Assembly (NCBI GenBank): GCA_934661105.1
Contig: CAKUIV010000093.1
Location: 1-7,983 of the forward strand
Reading direction: 5' to 3'
Length of the DNA stretch: 7,983 nt
Origin: an uncultured Ellagibacter sp.
GTDB lineage: Bacteria > Actinomycetota > Coriobacteriia > Coriobacteriales > Eggerthellaceae
The notes below the pieces were generated by a model. The model ran no database searches and had not been told where the DNA came from. It saw nothing but the letters and a program-made list of their open reading frames with translations. Shown in pieces: positions 1 to 5,561 of this stretch. The number at the start of each line of letters is the position of its first letter. The stretch's first letter is position 1. Made by a program: the position numbers and the translations under genes.

Positions 1-1292
1 TCGCCATGGCCGAGAAGGCAGGTTACACGCCGCTTTCCGAAGCGATACGCGACGGGCGCGCACTCAAGCCGGGCGACAAGGTGTGGGCGCATTCCCATGG
101 CAAGGCGCTCATCTTGGCCCAGATCGGGCGCGAGCCCATCGAGGGCGGCATGAACATCCTCGGTGCGCACATCGACAGCCCGCGTCTCGACCTGAAGCAG
201 AACCCCCTGTACGAGAGCAACGGGTTCGCGCTTTTGGACACGCATTACTACGGCGGCATCAAGAACTACCAGTGGGTCACCGTGCCGCTTGCCATGCACG
301 GCGTCGTCGCGAAGAAGGACGGCTCCATCGTCGACGTGAACATAGGCGACGATGAAGGCGATCCGGTGTTCTGCGTGACCGACCTGCTCATCCATCTCGC
401 ACGCCAGCAGATGGAGAAGAACGGCAGCAAGGTAGTGGAAGGCGAGGATTTGGACGTGCTCGTCGGGAACCGCCCGATGCCCAAGGCGGAAAACGCCGAC
501 GGTGCCGATGACGACGCGAAGGCCGAGAAGGAGCCCGTGAAGGCGTTCGCCCTGAAGCTCCTCGCCGACAAGTACGGCATCGCCGAAGACGACTTCCTTT
601 CCGCCGAGCTCGAGGTCGTTCCCGCGGGCCGCGCCCGCGAGCTCGGCTTCGACCGCAGCATGGTCATCGGCTACGGGCAAGACGATCGAGTGTGCGCCTA
701 TACGTCGCTCGCAGCGCAGCTCGAAGCGCCGAGCGACCTTGCGAAGACGGCCGTCACCGTGCTCGTCGACAAGGAGGAGATCGGCAGCGTCGGTGCCACG
801 GGCATGGCGTCGAACTTCTTCGAGAACGCCATCGCCGAGATCATGGAGCTTGCAGGGGAAGGCGGCATGCTCTCCTTACGCCGCGCGCTCTCGTCCTCAA
901 GCATGCTCTCCTCTGACGTGTCGGCAGGTTTCGACCCCTCCTACGCAAGCGTGTTCGAGCCGAAGAACGCGGCGTTTCTCGGCCGCGGCCTCGTGTTCAA
1001 CAAGTACACCGGGTCGCGCGGCAAGTCGGGGAGCAACGACGCATCGGCGGAATACGTGGCGCGCGTACGTCGCGTGATGGACGACGCCGATGTGGCGTTC
1101 CAAACCGCTGAACTGGGCAAAGTCGACGCAGGCGGCGGCGGGACCATCGCGTATCTTCCCGCGAAGTACGGCATGGACGTCATCGACTCGGGCGTCGCCG
1201 TGCTTTCCATGCACGCGCCGTGGGAAGTCACGAGCAAGGCCGACATCTACGAAGCCTACAAGGGCTACCTCGCGTTTTTGAAAAACGCCTAA
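1..1292 (+). CDS. M18 family zinc aminopeptidase, 5'-truncated by window edge
   Basis: Cytosolic metallo-aminopeptidase that removes N-terminal residues from peptides. Numbered from the in-frame ATG at 6, the M18 two-zinc site is complete: H55 and D57 in GAHIDSPR, D227 in the DDRVCAY block, the E257-E258 pair in VDKEEIGS, D304 in SSDVSAG, and H403 in SMHAPWE. The 428 visible residues are about 40-50 fewer than usual for the family, and sequence homologous to the region before the zinc-binding block is short. The frame is open to the left edge with no Shine-Dalgarno visible before the ATG at 6. I therefore infer that the true start lies outside the window. An acidic, low-complexity stretch (about residues 161-178) interrupts the middle of the protein. 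The sequence resembles the clostridial/coriobacterial branch of M18. Family assignment is very secure; the substrate preference is not readable. Confidence 0.93.
   Translation, partial: AMAEKAGYTPLSEAIRDGRALKPGDKVWAHSHGKALILAQIGREPIEGGMNILGAHIDSPRLDLKQNPLYESNGFALLDTHYYGGIKNYQWVTVPLAMHGVVAKKDGSIVDVNIGDDEGDPVFCVTDLLIHLARQQMEKNGSKVVEGEDLDVLVGNRPMPKAENADGADDDAKAEKEPVKAFALKLLADKYGIAEDDFLSAELEVVPAGRARELGFDRSMVIGYGQDDRVCAYTSLAAQLEAPSDLAKTAVTVLVDKEEIGSVGATGMASNFFENAIAEIMELAGEGGMLSLRRALSSSSMLSSDVSAGFDPSYASVFEPKNAAFLGRGLVFNKYTGSRGKSGSNDASAEYVARVRRVMDDADVAFQTAELGKVDAGGGGTIAYLPAKYGMDVIDSGVAVLSMHAPWEVTSKADIYEAYKGYLAFLKNA
1272..1288 (+). repeat. Perfect palindrome at the end of the aminopeptidase gene
   Basis: GCGTTTTT and AAAAACGC flank a single G, just before the TAA stop at 1290-1292. 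As RNA it could fold into a short stem with an A/U-rich top. No T-run follows, so I do not call it a terminator. It lies inside codons for AFLKNA and may simply be a by-product of coding. Confidence 0.35.
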
Positions 1293-1337
1293 GGGCGCCC
1301 GACGCGAAGATAGGCTACACTGGTTGCGAGCAAGCAC

Positions 1338-1364
1338 GCGCCCGGCGCATTACGCGCCGGGCGC
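1338..1364 (+). terminator. GC-rich hairpin, probable terminator of the aminopeptidase gene or leader structure of the transporter
   Basis: An 11-bp perfect stem (GCGCCCGGCGC, 1338-1348, with its complement at 1354-1364) closes a 5-nt ATTAC loop. Only TTT follows, so the U-tract is poor. It starts 45 nt after the aminopeptidase stop and ends 9 nt before the transporter's Shine-Dalgarno. It could terminate the upstream gene or act as a leader structure for the transporter; the sequence does not decide between these. Confidence 0.55.
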
Positions 1365-1373
1365 TTTCACGTT

Positions 1374-1381
1374 AGGGGAGG
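1374..1381 (+). promoter_or_regulatory. Ribosome binding site deciding the transporter start
   Basis: AGGGGAGG lies 5 nt before the ATG at 1387. It favours that ATG over the in-frame TTG at 1324, which would place the 1338-1364 hairpin inside the coding region and add 21 residues unlike an NSS N-terminus. Confidence 0.8.
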
Positions 1382-1386
1382 ATTTC

Positions 1387-2799
1387 ATGGCTCGCGAACA
1401 GTTCGGATCGCGCCTCGGATTCATCTTGGTCAGCGCAGGATGCGCCATCGGCTTGGGAAACGTTTGGCGTTTCCCCTATTTAGTCGGGCAGTACGGCGGC
1501 GCGGCGTTCGTGTTGCTTATCCTTTTGTTCTTGGTCGTCATGGGGCTTCCCATCGTCATCATCGAGTTCGCATGCGGGCGCGCAAGCCGCAAAGGAATCG
1601 CGCGCAGCTTCGACGCGCTCGAACCCGAAGGGTCGAAGTGGCACCGCTTCAAATGGATAGGGCTTATCGGATCGAGCCTTCTGCTCATGTTCTACGCCGT
1701 GGTCGCAGGATGGATGCTCGCCTTCTGCGCGCACGGGGCCGCAGGCGCCTTCGACGGCCTCGACTCGGCAGGCGCGGCCGAGCTGTTCAACGGGCTCATC
1801 TCCGACCCGATCGAATCCGCCGCATGGATGATCGTCGTGCTCGCCATCAGCATCGTCGTGAACAGCGCCGGGCTGCAGAAGGGCATCGAGCGCGTGACGA
1901 AGGTCATGATGGCGGCGCTGTTCGTGGTGCTCGTGGTGCTGTGCGCCCGCTCGATCATGCTCCCCGGTGCACCCGAAGGGCTCGCCTTCTACCTCATGCC
2001 CGACTTCGGCAAGCTTTTCGCCGGCGCCACGCCAGCCGAGCAATGGAGCACGTTCGGGCAGGCCGTGTCGGCGGCGATGGGCCAGGCGTTCTTCATGGTG
2101 TCGGTCGGCATCGGGTCGATGTCGATCTTCGGCAGCCACATGGGGCGCGAACGCCGCGTAACCGGGGAAGCCGTCAACATCACGGCGCTCAATGTGCTCG
2201 TCGCGATCCTCGCCGGGTTCATCATCTTCCCGAGCTGCTTCACCTACGGCGTCGAGCCCGCTTCGGGCCCGAGCCTCGTGTTCGTGGCGCTGCCCACCGT
2301 GTTCGGGCAGATGTCCATGGGCGGCGTATGGGGCACGCTGTTCTTCCTGTTCCTCAGTTTCGCGTCGCTTTCGACCGTCATCGGGATCTTCGAGAACGTC
2401 GCGGCGTTCGTCATCGACGAGTGGGGAATCGGCCGCGGCCATGCATGCGTCGGAGCCGGCGTCGCGCTCATGATCTTATGCCTGCCGTGCGTGCTCGGCT
2501 TCAACGTCTGGGCAGGCTTCCAGGTACCCGGCATCGGAGACGTGCAGAGCCTCGAGGATTTCCTGCTTTCCAACACGATCCTGCCGATCGGGTGCCTTGT
2601 CTTCATCGCGTTCTGCACCTCGAAGAAAGGCTGGGGCTGGGACAGCTTCATCACGGAAGCGAACACAGGCGAGGGACTGCGTTTCCCCCGACGTGCATAT
2701 GCATACGTGAAATACGTGCTGCCAGCCGCGATCGTCGTCATCTTCGTCGCGGGCTATGCCCCCGTCGTGGCCACCTGGATCGGAATGATTGCGGGATAG
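1387..2799 (+). CDS. Sodium-dependent amino-acid transporter, NSS/SNF family (MhsT/TnaT-like)
   Basis: Inner-membrane Na+-coupled symporter of the neurotransmitter:sodium symporter family, expected to import hydrophobic or aromatic amino acids. The protein has 470 residues, the short bacterial size (MhsT/TnaT class), with about 11 hydrophobic segments near residues 8-30, 39-60, 91-115, 146-162, 174-192, 225-250, 263-285, 312-343, 354-371, 394-411 and 444-467. TM1 carries the family signature GLGNVWRFPY (22-31), including the unwound sodium-binding stretch. The TM6 block is AFFMVSVGIGSM and the TM8 block FASLST (325-330). By alignment to LeuT from memory, sodium-site residues G18, A20, I21, N25, A326, S329 and T330 look intact, but the position of LeuT Thr254 is M237. 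The start is fixed by AGGGGAGG at 1374-1381. It converges on the phosphoesterase gene 30 nt away. Substrate identity cannot be read from sequence. Confidence 0.93.
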   Translation: MAREQFGSRLGFILVSAGCAIGLGNVWRFPYLVGQYGGAAFVLLILLFLVVMGLPIVIIEFACGRASRKGIARSFDALEPEGSKWHRFKWIGLIGSSLLLMFYAVVAGWMLAFCAHGAAGAFDGLDSAGAAELFNGLISDPIESAAWMIVVLAISIVVNSAGLQKGIERVTKVMMAALFVVLVVLCARSIMLPGAPEGLAFYLMPDFGKLFAGATPAEQWSTFGQAVSAAMGQAFFMVSVGIGSMSIFGSHMGRERRVTGEAVNITALNVLVAILAGFIIFPSCFTYGVEPASGPSLVFVALPTVFGQMSMGGVWGTLFFLFLSFASLSTVIGIFENVAAFVIDEWGIGRGHACVGAGVALMILCLPCVLGFNVWAGFQVPGIGDVQSLEDFLLSNTILPIGCLVFIAFCTSKKGWGWDSFITEANTGEGLRFPRRAYAYVKYVLPAAIVVIFVAGYAPVVATWIGMIAG

Positions 2800-2829
2800 C
2801 CTTATCCCCATCGAGCAAGGCGAGTGAAT

Positions 2830-3372
2830 CTACGCGAAATCGTGCTGCAGGACGATTTCGCCGCAATGGGCGCCGGACGAGGTGCGTTCCACCCATGCGC
2901 GCAAGATCCGCCCCTCGTCCACCTCGACCTTCGCAACGCTCCGATGGAAACCACCGCGCGGGCGGCACGGCGAGCCGGGACACACGACAAGGCTTGCCGG
3001 CCGAACCTCTTTCCCCACCACGAGCTCAGGTATGTGCGTATGCCCGTGCACGCAGACATCGGGCAGCGGGTCTCCCGGAGCGAGCGCGCCCGATCCGGCA
3101 AACGTCACGCGCACGTCTTGCGGGTAATGCGCCACAAGAAACTTCACGCCGTCGATGCAAGGGCGCGCAAAGCGCCCGACCGCGGCACCGTACTCGCTGT
3201 AATCGTTGTTGCCAAGCACCGCGAACACGGGCGCAAGCGTTCGCAGCTCAACGAGGATCGCGGGGTCGCAGATATCTCCCGCATGGATGATAGCGTCGCA
3301 ATCGGCGAGCGCGTTGTACGCTTCAACAGGCAAAACGCCGTGTGTGTCGGAAATAACGCCAACCCGCTTCAT
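2830..3372 (-). CDS. YfcE/MJ0936-family metallophosphoesterase
   Basis: Small calcineurin-like phosphoesterase, predicted cytosolic and two-metal dependent, hydrolysing phosphodiesters or phosphomonoesters. All family motifs are present from the ATG at 3372: DTHG (D9, H11), GDICD (D33), GNND (N55), H82 and GHTH (H111, H113), followed by the PGS..RPRG block (132-140) typical of the YfcE/MJ0936 group. At 180 residues it is near the usual 155-180. The C-terminal tail (about residues 163-180) extends beyond the last conserved strand and overlaps the 2834-2861 palindrome. A longer in-frame start at 3432 is possible, but its extra 20 Arg-rich residues look non-coding. They would also begin inside the likely promoter, and the ATG at 3372 has a GAGGGGG ribosome site just upstream. 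The physiological substrate is unknown. Confidence 0.9.
   Translation of the reverse strand: MKRVGVISDTHGVLPVEAYNALADCDAIIHAGDICDPAILVELRTLAPVFAVLGNNDYSEYGAAVGRFARPCIDGVKFLVAHYPQDVRVTFAGSGALAPGDPLPDVCVHGHTHIPELVVGKEVRPASLVVCPGSPCRPRGGFHRSVAKVEVDEGRILRAWVERTSSGAHCGEIVLQHDFA
2834..2861. repeat. 10-bp inverted repeat at the convergent gene ends
   Basis: GCGAAATCGT (2834-2843) and ACGATTTCGC (2852-2861) form a perfect 10-bp dyad around an 8-nt centre. It lies inside the last codons of the phosphoesterase and 34 nt past the transporter stop. It could slow or end transcription in both directions, but neither strand has a U-run after it. Confidence 0.5.
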
Positions 3373-3410
3373 CGCTTCGCCCCCTCGCCGCCGAATCCTT
3401 TCCCGACACA

Positions 3411-3439
3411 AGGATACCGCGCCTTCCCCCATCTGTCAG
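3411..3439 (-). promoter_or_regulatory. Probable promoter of the metallophosphoesterase
   Basis: On the minus strand, CTGACA (plus 3434-3439) and TATCCT (plus 3411-3416) are separated by exactly 17 nt. The -35 matches 5 of 6 and the -10 matches 4 of 6 of the sigma-A consensus. A start near 3404 would give a leader of about 30 nt to the ATG at 3372. Confidence 0.5.
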
Positions 3440-3529
3440 GAAGGATGATTTCTTCTCGCTCCTCATTCGATTATCTAAGTCTCTATAACTCAGGTTACCT
3501 TCTATGAAATGTGTCAGGTTTGTGACGCG

Positions 3530-3556
3530 CTAGCACTCTCGCTTGACGACTGCTAA
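3530..3556 (+). promoter_or_regulatory. CIRCE operator (HrcA binding site) upstream of hsp20
   Basis: CTAGCACTC, a 9-nt spacer, then GACTGCTAA. The CIRCE consensus is TTAGCACTC-N9-GAGTGCTAA, so each arm matches 8 of 9 and the spacing is exact. It overlaps the -35 element of the hsp20 promoter (3543-3548), a position where HrcA would block RNA polymerase. Binding by HrcA is established for this element in other bacteria; here it is inferred, and hrcA itself is not in the window. Confidence 0.85.
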
Positions 3557-3571
3557 TCAGGCGACTATAAC
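3543..3571 (+). promoter_or_regulatory. Sigma-A-type promoter of hsp20
   Basis: TTGACG (3543-3548), 17 nt, then TATAAC (3566-3571), each 5 of 6 to consensus. Transcription would start near 3577-3580, giving a leader of about 80 nt. The -35 sits inside the CIRCE element and the -10 inside a second dyad (3562-3579). Confidence 0.8.
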
Positions 3572-3579
3572 GATAGTCG
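3562..3579 (+). repeat. Perfect dyad over the hsp20 -10 and start site
   Basis: CGACTAT (3562-3568) and ATAGTCG (3573-3579) form an exact inverted repeat around AACG. It covers the -10 element and the predicted transcription start. It could be a second operator, but no known regulator site is recognised. Confidence 0.5.
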
Positions 3580-3590
3580 AACCAAGGAAA

Positions 3591-3639
3591 GGGGTCCTGA
3601 GAAAGGATCCCGAGAGCGAGGCTCGGCAAACCGAGCCTC
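3591..3639 (+). promoter_or_regulatory. Two tandem hairpins in the hsp20 5' leader
   Basis: Hairpin 1 pairs GGGGTCC (3591-3597) with GGATCCC (3605-3611), seven pairs including one G-U, around a 7-nt loop. Hairpin 2 pairs GAGGCTCGG (3618-3626) with CCGAGCCTC (3631-3639), nine perfect pairs around CAAA. The Shine-Dalgarno AGGAG (3649-3653) lies 9 nt downstream. CTCC at 3637-3640 overlaps the hairpin's right arm and could pair instead with GGAG at 3650-3653. Roles in mRNA stability or temperature-dependent translation are possible but unproven. Confidence 0.5.
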
Positions 3640-3659
3640 CAAAGAAACAGGAGATGACA

Positions 3660-4112
3660 ATGATGACGATGCTTATGCCGACTCGCCGCAACTTCTTCAA
3701 CAACATGATGGCCGATCCGTTCGATGCCTTCTTCGACACCCCGTTCGTCCCGACCTCGAAAACGTCCTCGTCGCTGATGCGCACGGACATCAAGGAACAT
3801 GAGAACGGTTTCGAAATGACGATCGATCTTCCGGGCTTCAAGAAGGAAGACGTCGAGGCGGAGCTCAAGGACGGCTACCTCACCGTCAGCGCTGAAACCA
3901 AGTCCGAGACCAGCGAAGGCGACGAGAAGAAGGGCACCTGGGTGCGCAAGGAGCGCTTCACCGGTTCGTGCAGCCGCACCTTCTACGTCGGCGAAGACGT
4001 TAAGGAAAGCGACATCAAGGCTCGCTTCGAGAACGGCACGCTGATCGTCGACATCCCGAAGCCGCAGCCGCAGCCGAAGATCGACGAGAAGAAGACGATT
4101 GCCATCGCGTAG
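3660..4112 (+). CDS. Hsp20/alpha-crystallin small heat-shock protein
   Basis: ATP-independent holdase chaperone that binds unfolding proteins in the cytoplasm and forms oligomers. The 150-residue product is normal for bacterial Hsp20. A short Met/Phe-rich N-terminal arm (1-39) with DPFDAFFD precedes the alpha-crystallin domain (about 40-134), which runs from MRTDIKE through the DLPGFKKEDVE block to the diagnostic A.FENGTLIVDIPK ending at 134. A Pro/Gln linker (PKPQPQPK) leads to the C-terminal I-X-I motif IAI (147-149) that docks onto neighbouring domains in the oligomer. The ATG at 3660 is chosen because AGGAG ends 6 nt before it; the ATG at 3663 is also possible. A frame extension back to a TTG at 3543 would overlap the promoter and is rejected. 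Monocistronic: it has its own CIRCE-controlled promoter and a strong terminator 75 nt after the stop. Confidence 0.95.
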   Translation: MMTMLMPTRRNFFNNMMADPFDAFFDTPFVPTSKTSSSLMRTDIKEHENGFEMTIDLPGFKKEDVEAELKDGYLTVSAETKSETSEGDEKKGTWVRKERFTGSCSRTFYVGEDVKESDIKARFENGTLIVDIPKPQPQPKIDEKKTIAIA

Positions 4113-4156
4113 CCTCCTTTTCCCAAGCCATTTTCTCCTCCCTTCACACGTTTAAC

Positions 4157-4185
4157 CGCCGCGCATGAGTCCGACATGCGCGGCG
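4157..4185 (+). repeat. 11-bp hairpin preceding the hsp20 terminator
   Basis: CGCCGCGCATG (4157-4167) pairs perfectly with CATGCGCGGCG (4175-4185) around a 7-nt loop. No T-run follows; the real terminator hairpin begins 2 nt later. It may protect the mRNA 3' end or reinforce termination. Confidence 0.55.
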
Positions 4186-4186
4186 C

Positions 4187-4219
4187 AAAGCCCCGCAGCC
4201 TCCCTCTGCGGGGCTTTTT
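4187..4219 (+). terminator. Intrinsic terminator of hsp20
   Basis: AAAGCCCCGCAG (4187-4198) and CTGCGGGGCTTT (4206-4217) form a perfect 12-bp stem with a 7-nt loop, ending in TTTTT (4215-4219). It works on the plus strand only, because just three Ts follow the stem on the other strand. Confidence 0.92.
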
Positions 4220-4261
4220 CATGCGCCCGTCCGAAGAAACTGCGATCGCTCATTACGCATC

Positions 4262-4289
4262 TTGAAGGCCAAGCAGCAAGCGGTATCAT
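4262..4289 (+). promoter_or_regulatory. Possible promoter of the NUDIX gene
   Basis: TTGAAG (4262-4267), 16 nt, then TATCAT (4284-4289). A start near 4296 would sit about 35 nt before the GTG at 4332, which agrees with choosing that start. The match is moderate. Confidence 0.4.
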
Positions 4290-4315
4290 ATCCATCACGA
4301 AATGCCGCCGCGTTC

Positions 4316-4323
4316 GAGTGAGG
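4316..4323 (+). promoter_or_regulatory. Ribosome binding site deciding the NUDIX start
   Basis: GAGTGAGG lies 8 nt before GTG 4332. The alternative ATG at 4302 has no purine-rich site before it and would sit almost at the predicted transcription start. Confidence 0.5.
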
Positions 4324-4331
4324 TGTTTGCC

Positions 4332-4973
4332 GTGGACGCAAAGACAACGAATACGATTCCCCAGCTCAAAGATGTGAAACAGGTGAGCGAGGGATGGATC
4401 AACAAGTACATCCTCACCTACATCCTGCCCGACGGCAGCGATTACACCTACGAGAGCACGTCGCGCAAGAAACTTGACGATTATCGCGCCGAGCTGCTGT
4501 CAAACGCCCGTGGCGAGGCGCCGCGCGTCGACGCCGTATGCATCGTCGGGGAAACGCGCGAGGGGACGTTGCTGATGGAGCGCGAGTTTCGCTACCCGCT
4601 AAACTCCTGGTGCATATCCTTTCCCGCGGGTCTGAAGGAACCGGGCGAGAGCATCGACGAATGCGTCGAACGCGAATTGCTCGAGGAAACGGGATACAAG
4701 CTGCGCGGGGATGTGGAGTGTCCTTTGCGGCCCCTGCCGCAGGCGCAGTTCTCGTCGACGGGGATGACCGATGAAGCGATTCAAATCGTGTTCGCCCAGG
4801 TGGAGAAGGCGGGAGATGCGCAGCCTGAAAGCAACGAGCTCATCGAGCCATTTCAACTGCCCCTAAGCGAGACGCGGCGCTTCCTCAACGAGAACACGAC
4901 GCTCATCAGCACACGTGCGCAGCTTATCCTCGAGCTGTTCGCGATGAAAGCCGAAATGCAGGCCGAAGCTTAA
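4332..4973 (+). CDS. NUDIX hydrolase, ADP-ribose pyrophosphatase-like
   Basis: Mg2+-dependent pyrophosphohydrolase of nucleoside diphosphates linked to another moiety, probably ADP-ribose or a related nucleotide sugar. Numbered from GTG 4332 (213 residues), the complete NUDIX box GX5EX7REUXEEXGU spans G100-Y122: GLKEPGE at its start and RELLEETGY at its end. The preceding FRYPLNSWCISFPAG block, with EREFRYP before it, is typical of ADP-ribose pyrophosphatases of the NudF/YqkG type. An N-terminal segment of about 60 residues forms the usual beta-rich dimerisation part. ATG 4302 would add 10 residues; I prefer GTG for its ribosome site. The gene stands alone and converges on the oxidoreductase gene with overlapping stop codons. 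Exact substrate is unresolved. Confidence 0.88.
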   Translation: MDAKTTNTIPQLKDVKQVSEGWINKYILTYILPDGSDYTYESTSRKKLDDYRAELLSNARGEAPRVDAVCIVGETREGTLLMEREFRYPLNSWCISFPAGLKEPGESIDECVERELLEETGYKLRGDVECPLRPLPQAQFSSTGMTDEAIQIVFAQVEKAGDAQPESNELIEPFQLPLSETRRFLNENTTLISTRAQLILELFAMKAEMQAEA

Positions 4974-5557
4974 TCGGACGCGCGCTCGGCGTCCGTTCGT
5001 TTGATTTCGGCAATTCGTTTGCGAGCACGTTCTATTCGCTCGTTCACGTCGACGCCCTCGACGTCGAGCCCCTCGGCAGCGATCATGCGCACCTCGTCGA
5101 TGCCGAACATCTCGGCGATGGCGCACAGGTACTCGTACCCGAAGTTCTGCCCCTTCAGATAGCCGCCCGAGGTGGTTATGTAAGTCAGCGTCTTCGCGCG
5201 GCACAGCCCCACGTATTCCGCTTGCCTCGTGAAGTGAAAGGTGATGTCGCATACGCTCACGTGCTCGATATACGTCTTGAGGGCAGCCGGGAACGACCGA
5301 TCCCAAAACGGCGCGCCGATGACGACGTCGTCGGCTTCGGCGAACTCGTGGGCCAAGTCGAAGATGTCGTCGTCGAACACCCCCGCGGCGACAAGCTGCG
5401 AGCGATAGGATTGGGACTGCTCGTCGAGCGGAGCGAGCCCGAGCCTCTCAAGGCTCACCTCGCGAACGCAAGGCATGCCGTCGAGGTACTCGCGGCAGAG
5501 TTGGAGCGTGCGCGATTTCCCTCCACGCATGCAAGCGTTGACGAAAAGCGTGGTCAT
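4970..5557 (-). CDS. Flavodoxin-fold NAD(P)H-dependent oxidoreductase (Flavodoxin_2/azoreductase-like)
   Basis: Predicted cytosolic FMN-binding NAD(P)H oxidoreductase related to AzoR and NAD(P)H:quinone reductases, reducing quinones, azo compounds or other acceptors. Evidence: an N-terminal beta strand and phosphate-binding loop (LFVNACMRGGKSRT, 4-17), the DDVVIGAPFWDRSFPAALK region (76-94) equivalent to the AzoR FMN-binding APMYNFNIP..LK segment, the ITFHFT strand (105-110), and the TTSGG loop (128-132) before a helix. The 195 residues match the family size of about 190-210. It is the last gene of the cimA operon, starting 4 nt after the regulator's stop. A Lys/Arg-rich C-terminal helix (171-187) precedes the stop. 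Members are often misnamed acyl-carrier-protein phosphodiesterase. The electron acceptor is unknown. Confidence 0.82.
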   Translation of the reverse strand: MTTLFVNACMRGGKSRTLQLCREYLDGMPCVREVSLERLGLAPLDEQSQSYRSQLVAAGVFDDDIFDLAHEFAEADDVVIGAPFWDRSFPAALKTYIEHVSVCDITFHFTRQAEYVGLCRAKTLTYITTSGGYLKGQNFGYEYLCAIAEMFGIDEVRMIAAEGLDVEGVDVNERIERARKRIAEIKRTDAERASD

Positions 5558-5561
5558 GACG

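Larger units (their letters stand above)
3373..3659. other. Divergent regulatory region between the phosphoesterase and hsp20
   Basis: The 287-nt gap holds the phosphoesterase promoter on its left side, and the CIRCE element, promoter and structured leader of hsp20 on its right. The middle (about 3440-3529) is more A/T-rich than its surroundings. It contains two TGTCAGG words (3434-3440 and 3512-3518) and a GTCA/TGAC dyad (3512-3525), for which I recognise no regulator. I see no coding region there. Confidence 0.6.

Noticed and set aside
6..1292. ATG at position 6 as the true start of the aminopeptidase
   Set aside because: The frame stays open to the window edge, the upstream context shows no ribosome site, and the protein would lack the usual M18 N-terminal segment.
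1480..2442. A 320-codon open frame on the minus strand opposite the transporter
   Set aside because: It is rich in Glu, His, Asp and Arg with no recognisable domain, as expected from the complement of a membrane-protein gene with high GC3.
1440..3290. A 616-codon open frame on the plus strand across the transporter and into the phosphoesterase region
   Set aside because: The product is extremely Arg/His-rich and low in ordinary domain signal. It overlaps a convincing NSS gene and an opposite-strand phosphoesterase, so it is a GC-rich out-of-frame shadow.
2824..3507. A 227-codon plus-strand frame over the phosphoesterase
   Set aside because: It is antisense to a gene with all catalytic motifs of a known family, has no domain of its own, and runs into the promoter region.
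3512..3525. HspR/HAIR-type heat-shock operator near GTCA-N6-TGAC
   Set aside because: It does not match CTTGAGT-N7-ACTCAAG, whereas a clear CIRCE lies next to it.
3543..3659. N-terminal extension of Hsp20 from a TTG at 3543
   Set aside because: It would begin inside the -35 box and CIRCE. The ATG at 3660 has a well-spaced Shine-Dalgarno and gives a normal family length.
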